From: Legionella antarctica | GTDB lineage: Bacteria; Pseudomonadota; Gammaproteobacteria; Legionellales; Legionellaceae | Assembly: GCF_011764505.1 (NCBI RefSeq) | Contig: NZ_AP022839.1 | Coordinates: 124,001 to 188,000 of the forward strand | DNA length: 64,000 bases | Direction: 5' to 3' | In this document: piece by piece, positions 43,740 to 51,847 of the stretch | Layout: every line of letters starts with the position of its first letter | Numbering within the stretch: position 1 is the first letter of the stretch | Position numbers and translations under genes: made by a program | The notes under the pieces: model-generated | Databases searched by the model: none | Told to the model about the DNA's origin: nothing | The model's input: only the letters and a program-made list of their open reading frames with translations

Positions 43740-43822
43740 ACTTACCCACAAGGCCCACAGGCCTATACGAGAAAGTGAAGCTCTCCTGACCTGTGGACTT
43801 GTGGATAAGTCATTCTGATAGA
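43740..43822. repeat. imperfect inverted repeat in the IS3 tail
   Basis: GACTTACCCACAAGGCCCACAGG and CCTGTGGACTTGTGGATAAGTC pair over about 20 bp with two or three mismatches around a 37-nt loop. It lies between the transposase stop and the right end of the IS, probably a terminator or a leftover of a DNA end. The rest of this tail, 43823-43930, shows no feature. Confidence 0.45.
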
Positions 43823-44206
43823 GTTGTGGTAAAATGACCTAAGACAATTCGTAGTAGCAATCACTATTCATACGGTATTGAGTAGGTTTAAATAGGTTAA
43901 TTTGAGTGAATTTTTAACTATAAATGATGGATGAATAGCTCTTATTTTTCCTTAATTTTGTTCCAGACATGCGGACCCATATCATTTGATCTCATAGGTT
44001 TTATTTAATATTTTAACTTTACAGGATTTAATATCAGTCATTATTATCCTTTGCATTAGAGCGGTGCTATGCAAATAGTAGCAATTTTGGCTGATGGCAG
44101 CAAATAGGGAAGTTTAATTTATATAAATATTTTGTAGTCTCACTACCCAAGGTGAACACTCGCTTTAAATCGGTTATCATTGGTTACTTTTATATACGAG
44201 TTGATT

Positions 44207-44788
44207 ATGTCCGAAGAAGTGAACCGATTGCATTTGCCGGAATATGATAGATTTATTGAATCTATCGGGGTTTTGGTATTAGATATATCAGGTAGTGAAT
44301 TGCATGGGATAATGTGTGGTTTTCTTTGTGCGGGTACAGACAATCAGGGCGAAACCTATTTACGTACTTTGTTAAATAATAAAAAAGACGATGAAAGCCG
44401 ATCTGCTTTTTTGGCAATGTTTGATGTTTTCTCTATAAGTCAGCAGCAAATTTCTAATTTTGATTTCGAATTTGAAATGTTACTCCCAAATGAAAATGAA
44501 TCTTTAATTGACCGAGCCCAGGCTTTTAGTGAGTGGTGTAAAGGCTTTATCCAGGGCTTGTCTATGGCAGGTGTAGATGTGGATCAATTCTATGATGAAG
44601 AAAGTCAAGACGCCTTTCAACATCTTATTGAATTTGCAGAACTTGATACAGACTCTTTAGATGTTGATGAGGAAGATGAAAAGGCGTTGATGGAGGTAAG
44701 CGAATATGCTCGTATGGCAGTTATTCGGTTACATGGCGACCTGGTAATGAATGAACGAGAGCGTGGCGGTTCAGAAACAACTCATTGA
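44207..44788 (+). CDS. ygfB: YgfB family (UPF0149) protein
   Basis: 193 residues from ATG 44207 (MSEEVNRLHLPEYDRFIES); the frame is open from 44180, but homologues begin near here. The HGIMCGFLCAG segment, SEWCKGFIQGL and the acidic C-terminal region DVDEEDEKALMEVSEYARMAVI are typical of the UPF0149 family. It stands first in the conserved ygfB-pepP-ubiH-ubiI cluster, divergent from zapA, the normal gammaproteobacterial order. The function in Legionella is not established. Confidence 0.85.
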   Translation: MSEEVNRLHLPEYDRFIESIGVLVLDISGSELHGIMCGFLCAGTDNQGETYLRTLLNNKKDDESRSAFLAMFDVFSISQQQISNFDFEFEMLLPNENESLIDRAQAFSEWCKGFIQGLSMAGVDVDQFYDEESQDAFQHLIEFAELDTDSLDVDEEDEKALMEVSEYARMAVIRLHGDLVMNERERGGSETTH

Positions 44789-44871
44789 TTGATAAGTTAT
44801 ATGGAGTTCCTATGGTCGCACTTAAAAAAAACAGGTAAGCCTGAAGGGCTAATATTTTAAGGATGTTTTGC

Positions 44872-46179
44872 ATGATTACGCAAAATGAATTTCAGATGAG
44901 GCGCAAAAAATTAGCTGAACAGTTACCCGCAGACACGGTAGCGGTTATTCCTGCAGCTCAAGAATTATTACGCAATGGAGATGCCCATTATCGTTTCCGT
45001 CAGGATAGTAATTTTTATTATTTGACTGGTTTTAATGAGCCTGATGCACTTTTAGTCATTACTTCGGGTAAAGAATCGCAAAGCAGCTTGTTTAATCGGC
45101 CACATAATCCTGCTGAGGAGCAATGGACAGGAAAACGATTAGGGCAGGAAGGAGCGATCAGGGAATTAGGCATGAACGCCTCTTTTCCTGTAGCAAGTAT
45201 TGCTGATGAATTGCCCAAAATTCTAGCAGGAAAAGCCGTAGTCTATTATGCTTTTGGCCGGAATCCAGAGTTAGAAAAAATAATAAAACACGCTATAAAT
45301 ATCCTAAAGACTCAGGTGCGACGAGGAGTTAGCCCCCCTGAAGCTTTATATGATCTGGAGCCAGTATTGGGTGAAATGCGTCTGTTTAAAAGCGATGCCG
45401 AAATTGCTCTAATGCGCCAGGCTGCCTGTATTTCGGTTGACGCTCATAAACGCGCCATGCAGGTTTGTCAGAATATAGAATATGAGTATCAACTAGAAGC
45501 CGAGCTTGTTTATGAATTCAGTCGTCAAGGTTGTCGCAGTACCGCTTATGATTCTATCGTAGGTGGCGGGGAGAATGCGTGTATTCTTCATTACACCGAG
45601 AATAATCAGCCATTACGTACCGGCGATTTGGTGCTTATTGATGCAGGGGGCGAGTTTGGCAATTACGCCGCTGATATTACCAGGACTTTTCCTGTTAGTG
45701 GTCGATTTAGCCCGGAACAAAAAAGCATCTATGAACTGGTCCTGAAAGCACAAAAAGCAGGAATTGCATCGATTAAACCCGGTCTGGCCTGGAACAGCAT
45801 CCAGCAAACAATGATCCAGGTCTTAACCAGCGGTTTGTGTGAATTGGGTATTTTAAGAGGTAGCATTGATGAGCTCGTTGCTAATGAAGCTTATAAACCA
45901 TTTTACATGCATAATTCTGGACATTGGTTAGGTCTGGATGTTCATGATTCCGGAAGCTACCGAGTCAATAATAAATGGCGTCCCCTGGAGCCTGGCATGG
46001 TATTAACTGTAGAACCTGGTTTGTACATCAGTTCCGGCATGCACGGGGTAGACAAACGTTGGTGGGGCATTGGGGTACGGATAGAAGATGATGTTTTAGT
46101 GACCAAAACAGGACATGAAGTATTAACAGCGGCTCTACCTGTTGAGGTTGATGATATTGAGGCATTAATGCGTGGCTAA
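44872..46179 (+). CDS. pepP: Xaa-Pro aminopeptidase P
   Basis: 435 residues from ATG 44872, which has AAGGA about 9 nt upstream; an in-frame ATG at 44863 directly abuts that sequence and is less likely. The metal ligands of the pita-bread fold are all present: Asp in LIDAGGEF, Asp in ADITRTFP, His in NSGHWLGLDVHDSG, Glu in TVEPGLYI and Glu in RIEDD. It removes N-terminal residues before proline. Upstream of ubiH with a short overlap. Confidence 0.93.
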   Translation: MITQNEFQMRRKKLAEQLPADTVAVIPAAQELLRNGDAHYRFRQDSNFYYLTGFNEPDALLVITSGKESQSSLFNRPHNPAEEQWTGKRLGQEGAIRELGMNASFPVASIADELPKILAGKAVVYYAFGRNPELEKIIKHAINILKTQVRRGVSPPEALYDLEPVLGEMRLFKSDAEIALMRQAACISVDAHKRAMQVCQNIEYEYQLEAELVYEFSRQGCRSTAYDSIVGGGENACILHYTENNQPLRTGDLVLIDAGGEFGNYAADITRTFPVSGRFSPEQKSIYELVLKAQKAGIASIKPGLAWNSIQQTMIQVLTSGLCELGILRGSIDELVANEAYKPFYMHNSGHWLGLDVHDSGSYRVNNKWRPLEPGMVLTVEPGLYISSGMHGVDKRWWGIGVRIEDDVLVTKTGHEVLTAALPVEVDDIEALMRG

Positions 46180-47383
46180 ACAACAGGTTGACATACTAAT
46201 TATAGGCGGTGGTTTAACCGGCGCTACCTTAATGCTTGCTTTGCAAGGTTTAGGGTTTAAAACTTTATTAGTCGAGGCCAAACCGTTTGGTGATAAGGTA
46301 AATCCTGATTTTGATGCGCGATCGTTAGCATTATCACCTGCAACCAAACGAATTTTAAATACGTTGGGTGTATGGGATATTCTTAAAGAATATGCAACTG
46401 CCATTGATATGATACATGTTTCTGATCAGCATCGTTTTGGCATATCTCGATTACATGGGGGTGCAGATAACCCTCTGGGTTATGTGGTTGAAATGCAACA
46501 TATCAATTTGGCTTTGCATCAATTATTATCTAAAGATCACATCATGGCGCCTGCCACCTTAACAGCCCTAGATCTGGTGGCTAAAACAGCGACTGTGTCT
46601 CATGAAACTGGTGAGATCCAGATTACTGCTCAATTAATAGTTGCTGCTGATGGGGCTGAGTCGGTGGTGCGTCGTTGTTGTGATTTATCAGCTAAAATCA
46701 AGAGTTACAATCAACAGGCTATTGTCGCTAATGTAGGTTTGATGAAATCGCATGAGCATCACGCTTATGAGCGGTTTACCTCCCATGGACCTCTGGCACT
46801 TTTACCCATGAATAGCAATCGCATGTCACTCGTCTGGGCTATGACTCCCGGCAAAGCAGAGCAATTGATGGCACTAAGTGATGTGGCTTTTCTTAAAGAA
46901 TTACAGCAGGATTTTGGTTATCGATTAGGTCGTTTAATTAAAATAGGAAAGCGCTATTCTTACCCACTAAAGCAAGTTCTGATGGCACAACAAACAAAAT
47001 GGCCCGTTGTTTTTGTAGGGAATGCCGCACACACCCTGCATCCCGTTGCCGGCCAAGGCTTTAATCTGGGACTACGGGATGCGGCTACTTTAGCACAATG
47101 CATTAGCAAGCAGGGTTTAAATGAAGGAATGTTGCGGCAGTATTTACAATTAAGACGTCATGATCAGCAAGTCATTACTCGTTTCACTGATGGTTTGATT
47201 CAAGTATTTACCAGTCGCTTGCCTGGAATGAGTTTGGTGCGTAATATGGGTTTGATTGCAATCGACAATATACCCGTTTTAAAGAATTATTTGGCGCGTT
47301 ATGCGCGAGGTTTTGGCGGATTTACTCCGGATTTGGTCTGTGAAATAGCCTTGGATACGATAAAAAGCCCGGAGATAGAATGA
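46172..47383 (+). CDS. ubiH: ubiquinone biosynthesis FAD hydroxylase UbiH
   Basis: 403 residues starting at GTG 46172, overlapping pepP by 8 bp. It has the FAD-binding GGGLTGATL at the N-terminus, the DG motif AADGAESVVRR and the GNAAHTLHPVAGQGFNLGLRD motif of UbiH/COQ6-type monooxygenases. It should hydroxylate the ubiquinone ring (C4 in the usual scheme). UbiH against UbiI is assigned by position in the conserved gene order. Confidence 0.88.
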   Translation: MAKQQVDILIIGGGLTGATLMLALQGLGFKTLLVEAKPFGDKVNPDFDARSLALSPATKRILNTLGVWDILKEYATAIDMIHVSDQHRFGISRLHGGADNPLGYVVEMQHINLALHQLLSKDHIMAPATLTALDLVAKTATVSHETGEIQITAQLIVAADGAESVVRRCCDLSAKIKSYNQQAIVANVGLMKSHEHHAYERFTSHGPLALLPMNSNRMSLVWAMTPGKAEQLMALSDVAFLKELQQDFGYRLGRLIKIGKRYSYPLKQVLMAQQTKWPVVFVGNAAHTLHPVAGQGFNLGLRDAATLAQCISKQGLNEGMLRQYLQLRRHDQQVITRFTDGLIQVFTSRLPGMSLVRNMGLIAIDNIPVLKNYLARYARGFGGFTPDLVCEIALDTIKSPEIE

Positions 47384-48540
47384 GCCAACATTTTGACGTA
47401 CTGATAGTGGGTGGTGGAATTGTTGGTTTAACCGCAGCCTTGGCTATGGCTCAGCGCAATTATACGGTTGCAGTAATTGATGCAGGAGCATTAAAGGTAA
47501 GCGACTCTGGAATTGATTCCCGAGTTTATGCTGTCAACAAAGCATCACAAACTTTATTGCTTGAACTCGGTGCATGGCAACATTTGGATTTCACTCGAGT
47601 ATCTCCTTATAGTAAGATGCATGTTTGGGATGGGGCTAACGGAGCCTCTATAGATTTTGATTCCAGGACTATAGCAGCACCGAGTTTGGGTGCGATCATC
47701 GAAGAGTCAGTATTAAAACAAGCGCTGTTGCAGCAAATTGTTACAGAGTCAAGTATTAACCTATTTCCTCATTGTTTGGTGAATGATGTGGACAGTTCAG
47801 AATCAGGCGTTCAAATTAGCAGTCAAAATGGTATCTGGAATGGGCAGCTATTGATGATTGCTGATGGTGCTAACTCCCCAACTCGCCACAAACTAAAAGT
47901 GGATTTAACTACCTGGCCTTATCACCAAAAAGCTTTGGTTGCGACCGTCAAAACAGAAAAACCTCATCAACAAACTGCCTGTCAGGTATTTAATGCTGAT
48001 GGTCCGTTAGCTTTTTTACCTTTGTCCGATCCTCATCAATGTTCTATTGTCTGGTCAACTGATCCAAAACGGGTTCAAAGATTAGTAGCTCTTGATGAAG
48101 AAGGGTTTAACAGGGAGTTAACAAAGGCCTTCGGAGAATATTTGGGCCAGGCCACCCTATTGAGTGCTCGCCATCAGTTTCCTTTGCAAATGAGGCATGT
48201 GAAACACTATATAGGTAATCGCTGGTTACTTCTTGGCGATGCGGCTCATACCATTCATCCCCTGGCCGGCTTGGGACTGAATGTTGGTTTGGCCGATGTG
48301 CGTTGCTGGTTGCAGCTTTTGGATGCTTCAAATGGCATATTGCCATCAAGAAAAATATTGAGTGCTTATCAGCGAGAACGCAAAGCTGCTGTTTGGCAAA
48401 TTATTTTACTAATGGAGGGGTTTAAAGTTTTATTTGGTTACTCTTGGACTCCGATCGCCGCTTTTCGCGGTTTTGGCTTACGTATTTGCAATGGTATAAC
48501 GCCACTTAAACGATTGTTTATTCAACATGCATCAGGTTGA
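47380..48540 (+). CDS. ubiI: ubiquinone biosynthesis FAD hydroxylase UbiI-like
   Basis: 386 residues, overlapping ubiH by 4 bp (ATGA). FAD motif GGGIVGLTAAL, DG motif IADGANSPTRHKL and GDAAHTIHPLAGLGLNVGLAD mark the same family as UbiH. The second copy in this cluster is UbiI (visC) in E. coli, the C5 hydroxylase. A different ring position cannot be excluded by sequence. Confidence 0.85.
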   Translation: MSQHFDVLIVGGGIVGLTAALAMAQRNYTVAVIDAGALKVSDSGIDSRVYAVNKASQTLLLELGAWQHLDFTRVSPYSKMHVWDGANGASIDFDSRTIAAPSLGAIIEESVLKQALLQQIVTESSINLFPHCLVNDVDSSESGVQISSQNGIWNGQLLMIADGANSPTRHKLKVDLTTWPYHQKALVATVKTEKPHQQTACQVFNADGPLAFLPLSDPHQCSIVWSTDPKRVQRLVALDEEGFNRELTKAFGEYLGQATLLSARHQFPLQMRHVKHYIGNRWLLLGDAAHTIHPLAGLGLNVGLADVRCWLQLLDASNGILPSRKILSAYQRERKAAVWQIILLMEGFKVLFGYSWTPIAAFRGFGLRICNGITPLKRLFIQHASG

Positions 48541-48603
48541 ACATTACCAAGTTATGTAAATCAAAGTCATCCTGTTCTCAGTTACTAATCAAGACTCATT
48601 TTA

Positions 48604-49551
48604 TTAGCGTGCGAAATGTTGGCGGCTGAATGCAACTTTCTCTGCAGTTGACTCCTCAGGATGATCGTTAAAATGATCCTCTATGGCTCTGTATCTTTTT
48701 AATCCCCCCTCTCTATTCGCAATTTGAATATTCAAGCCGGGACGAGCATTAAGTTCCAGCATTAAAGGTCCTTGATCTTTATCGAGGACAATGTCTACTC
48801 CAAGATATCCTAAACCTGTTAAATCATAGCAACTTGAGGCAATTTCAAGAATTTCATTCCAATAAGGAACTTCTATGCCTACAATTTGATTTAGGGTATC
48901 CGGATGATAATCAATAATATCATTATGAAAGACCCCCCCTAGTGTTTTCCCGGTCGCCAGGTCAACACCTACTCCTATTGCACCCTGGTGCAGATTTGCT
49001 TTACCGCCAGATAATCGAGTAGGAAGCCTGACCATGGCCATTGCCGGGTAGCCTAGCAAGGAGATAATGCGAATATCAGGAATGCCTTCGTAACTTACTT
49101 CTGCAAATATGGGATCAACCACAACTCGTTTTTCGATGATGGCATAATCCGATGAACCCCCAAGACTGTAGGCGCCAGATAATAAGCAGGACAGGTGATA
49201 ACTTAGTTCTTGTAGGGTAGTTAATTTGCCATTAATTTGTCGATAACGTCCATATACTTTATCTTTAAAAACTAAAATGCCATCACCACCGGAGCCACGA
49301 GCGGGTTTAACTACAAAATCATTATAAGGGGCAAAACGCTCCTCAATGGTTTTAATTTGTTGTTCTGTTTCTATAATGTCATACAAAGGAGGTACTGCAA
49401 TACCAGCCTTTAATGCCAGCTTTTTGGTTTTAAGTTTATCATCGACTAAAGGAAATAATTTTCTTGGGTTGTAACGGAGCACAAAATCTGTGTTGCGTTG
49501 ATTGATACTCAAAACGCCATGATTTTTTAAGCGCCTAAAAAGACTAATCAT
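48604..49551 (-). CDS. ATP-grasp ligase, alpha-L-glutamate-ligase-like
   Basis: 315 residues. An ATP-grasp core is visible: VKPARGSGGDGILV, IEKRVVVDPIFAEVS and LGVDIVLDKDQGPLMLELNARPGLNIQIANREG. It is RimK-related and should join an amino acid to a carboxyl group, but the substrate is unknown. It overlaps the start of the 7TM gene on the same strand by 4 bp, part of a three-gene unit. Confidence 0.85.
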   Translation of the reverse strand: MISLFRRLKNHGVLSINQRNTDFVLRYNPRKLFPLVDDKLKTKKLALKAGIAVPPLYDIIETEQQIKTIEERFAPYNDFVVKPARGSGGDGILVFKDKVYGRYRQINGKLTTLQELSYHLSCLLSGAYSLGGSSDYAIIEKRVVVDPIFAEVSYEGIPDIRIISLLGYPAMAMVRLPTRLSGGKANLHQGAIGVGVDLATGKTLGGVFHNDIIDYHPDTLNQIVGIEVPYWNEILEIASSCYDLTGLGYLGVDIVLDKDQGPLMLELNARPGLNIQIANREGGLKRYRAIEDHFNDHPEESTAEKVAFSRQHFAR

Positions 49552-51074
49552 GGAATATCTCTCGCCAGTGCTTTAAACCGCTTTAATTCAAATAATCGAT
49601 ATCCTCGATATTGTCCAAACCATAAAATAAGAGCCAGAAGAATCAAAAGAAGTTCAGGAAAGGCAAAAATAAGGTATTGCAGCGGTTCATAACTCATAGC
49701 CCAATAAGATATCACCGCAGCAAACAGACTTCCGATACCCGATTTTATGGCCTCTGCTGCACCACGCTCATCCCAGGTAATACACATTCGTTCTATAGTC
49801 ATGGTTAGAATGACCATTGGGAACAGAGCTACAGACATTCCTGCATCAAGGGCGAGGTTTTGACTGACCACGCTAATAAAAATCATCAACAGAATAACAA
49901 CAGTTAAAATGGCTGCCAGCCGTGGCACCAGCAGCAATTTCAATTGATCCAGATAAAAACGGGCTAACAAGCCAAACGATACAATAATCACAAACAGACA
50001 AATACCCCAAATCACGTGGGTTTCTCTAAATGCCAAAGCGATCAGCACCGGCATAAAGGTACCAAAGGTTTTAATCCCTATAAAATTACGCAAAATTAAG
50101 ATGATGAATGCACCAATAGGTACCGTTAATAAAATTTTATAAGTTGCCTGGACATTAACCGGAAGTTGCAGGAGCGAAAAACGAAGCAGTTGGGAGTCGG
50201 ATTCCAACCCACGGGACTTGGCAACACTTAAGGCATTGATTGGCGTGGGTGATACGGTCAACGAGAACTGGGATTTAGTCCCCCCTACCACATCAAATAA
50301 AGCCTCATTGCCATATTGCCAAATAAGAAACTCTTTAGGCAAACCGGCACCCCCTGTACGTGGGTTGATATAAATCCAGCTTTTACCATTAAAAACAGCT
50401 AAAAAAGATTTCAGATCGGCTTTACTTTTCTGGTTTAGATAAATGCCCTTGACTGGCATAGCAAAAATTTTAGCTTGATTAAGGATTAAAATAGTTGCCT
50501 TAATAAGGCCCTCATCAGTGAATTCATTTCCAACTAAAAGTTTAGCATTTCCATCTTTTTTGTTGAGTTCTTTAACCGTACTTTGAGCAAATGTCTGAAT
50601 GTCAGCTGAAGATTGCCTTACCTGGTCAGTGATTGTTTCAACTGCGGATTTTTGACTTTCATCAAGGGTTTGCGATTTAACTACTGAAGGCTTGGGTAAA
50701 GTTGATTCATCGCTCTCTGTTTGGCGAAAAATTGCTCTGTAGTATAGAGATTGTGGTCCATGACTACGTCTGATTGACCAAACTGTTTCGCGATTATAAC
50801 CGCTTAAATTTGTGGTAACACCATAGCTTCTGGATACAAAGTATTCATCAAGGATGGCAAAATGAGGTGGCAAGTAGGGAATAGTAAAGCTTGCTTTAAT
50901 AGGTGTTTTGTTATCGGCAGTAAAGCGTAGGTTAGACTCCACCATCCAGCTGTTTATTGTTTCAGCATCCGTTAAAGGAACATCTAAAGCGAAATGCCTG
51001 TATACAAAAAGGCTTAAGCCTACAACAAGCAGGGTGATGATTAGGCCGTAAACATGGCGTTTGCTATTTCTCAT
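49548..51074 (-). CDS. inactive-transglutaminase-like 7TM membrane protein
   Basis: 508 residues. An N-terminal membrane helix (LIITLLVVGLSLFVYRHF) is followed by an extracytoplasmic region with a transglutaminase-like fold (NAKLLVGNEFTDEGLIKATILILNQAKIFAMPVKGIYL, FNGKSWIYINPRTG). Seven membrane helices follow in the C-terminal half (about residues 310-500). This fusion is known as a partner of the ATP-grasp ligase and aspartyl protease next door. Role in the envelope is inferred. Confidence 0.85.
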   Translation of the reverse strand: MRNSKRHVYGLIITLLVVGLSLFVYRHFALDVPLTDAETINSWMVESNLRFTADNKTPIKASFTIPYLPPHFAILDEYFVSRSYGVTTNLSGYNRETVWSIRRSHGPQSLYYRAIFRQTESDESTLPKPSVVKSQTLDESQKSAVETITDQVRQSSADIQTFAQSTVKELNKKDGNAKLLVGNEFTDEGLIKATILILNQAKIFAMPVKGIYLNQKSKADLKSFLAVFNGKSWIYINPRTGGAGLPKEFLIWQYGNEALFDVVGGTKSQFSLTVSPTPINALSVAKSRGLESDSQLLRFSLLQLPVNVQATYKILLTVPIGAFIILILRNFIGIKTFGTFMPVLIALAFRETHVIWGICLFVIIVSFGLLARFYLDQLKLLLVPRLAAILTVVILLMIFISVVSQNLALDAGMSVALFPMVILTMTIERMCITWDERGAAEAIKSGIGSLFAAVISYWAMSYEPLQYLIFAFPELLLILLALILWFGQYRGYRLFELKRFKALARDIP

Positions 51075-51592
51075 TATTTCTTAGGGCTCGCAGATTTTAC
51101 AGTAAAAGTAAGGGCTGGATCGACTGCTCCATTAAAATCAATAATGGCATCTCGTCCTAATAATAACGGATATAGGAAGCGTTTGCGGTTGGTTAAATTA
51201 ACCTGAATCGCTCGGACCTTATCACCTAATTTGATATTAAGCAGTACAACAGGACGCTTCATTGGTTTTAATTTTAATAATCCCGGATTGGCTTCACTGG
51301 CACGCACTTTGATTTTGACTTTGCCTATATATTCGCTTTCAAAAACCTGATCCCCGTCTTTACCAGGGACGGTAAAGCGTAAATACGGTACGCCTTTGAC
51401 CTCAATCTCAGTAATATTGGTAGCGTTTAAAGAAGCTGATTTGGCACCGGTATCTAATTTTGCTGACAAAGTCAGATTTTTATCAATTAAGGTTGCTTTC
51501 TCAACATAACCATAAATTTGGGATTCACTTTTCGCCATAAGGGTTCCAGTCAGTAGTGACATAAAAATAAAGAGAGCAATTATCGATCTCAT
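51074..51592 (-). CDS. periplasmic retropepsin-like aspartyl protease
   Basis: 172 residues with a signal peptide (IIALFIFMSLLTGTLMA). The mature domain begins YVEKATLIDKNLTLSAKLDTGAKSASLNAT, where DTGA is the aspartyl-protease active-site motif, and ends with the LLGRDAIIDF flap/psi-loop. These proteins are often called RimK-related or zinc proteases in databases. First gene of the protease-7TM-ligase unit, overlapping the next by one base. Confidence 0.85.
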   Translation of the reverse strand: MRSIIALFIFMSLLTGTLMAKSESQIYGYVEKATLIDKNLTLSAKLDTGAKSASLNATNITEIEVKGVPYLRFTVPGKDGDQVFESEYIGKVKIKVRASEANPGLLKLKPMKRPVVLLNIKLGDKVRAIQVNLTNRKRFLYPLLLGRDAIIDFNGAVDPALTFTVKSASPKK

Positions 51593-51732
51593 TTAATCCT
51601 CTTACCTGAGTTATAGATTTTGGTGCAATATCGTAGCAGGTTTGGACCTTAAGTCACAGCTTGCGAGTGATTTTAGTGAAATAAATTTTTAGCGATTTAT
51701 TATATTTTTCTTAGTGTACTGTGATAAAATTG

Positions 51733-51823
51733 AAGATTGCTCGATTAATTTGTATTCTTTTGACCCAGGATGAAAATTTTATTGACATCAAAGGCATTAA
51801 TCCATACAATGGCGAGCAATCTT
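51733..51823. repeat. inverted repeat upstream of the 51848 gene
   Basis: AAGATTGCTCG (51733-51743) and CGAGCAATCTT (51813-51823) are perfect 11-bp arms 69 bp apart, in the control region of the membrane-protein gene. The right arm lies about 25 bp before its ATG. The intervening stretch holds nothing else recognised except a TTGACATCAAA box that could serve as a -35. It may be a looped operator. Confidence 0.45.
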
Positions 51824-51847
51824 AGCTGATGGCCCGAAAGTGCACGC

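Larger units (their letters stand above)
42522..43982 (+). mobile_element. IS3-family insertion sequence (1461 bp)
   Basis: The left end reads TAATATAGGCGCGGTTTTCT and continues GGACACAAAA. The reverse complement of the right end reads ATATGGGTCCGCATGTCT and continues GGAACAAAA. About 50 bp inward the ends still match (TTAAGAGCTATTC against ATAAGAGCTATTC). CATTT is duplicated at 42517-42521 and 43983-43987. Two overlapping frames encode the transposase. The element reads in the opposite direction to zapA. Confidence 0.88.
42255..44041 (-). pseudogene. zapA: zapA, cell-division protein gene, split by an IS3 element
   Basis: The N-terminus (MTDIKSCKVKILNKTYEIK) is encoded at 44041-43983 and the rest (CPEGEEANLLLAAQKLSEQMD...LLLAALGISHEL) at 42521-42255. 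Rejoined, about 105 residues give a ZapA protein, which bundles FtsZ filaments at the Z ring. The IS3 element 42522-43982 with the target duplication CATTT lies in the Lys-Cys region. AAAGGA is about 7 nt before the ATG 44041. The downstream piece has an in-frame ATG (42461) that could start a 68-residue C-terminal fragment. In many bacteria zapA loss is tolerated, with longer cells. Confidence 0.85.

Noticed and set aside
43740-43822. Separate mobile repeat after the IS3 transposase
   Set aside because: It lies inside the IS3 boundaries defined by the CATTT duplication and the inverted repeats, so it is part of that element.
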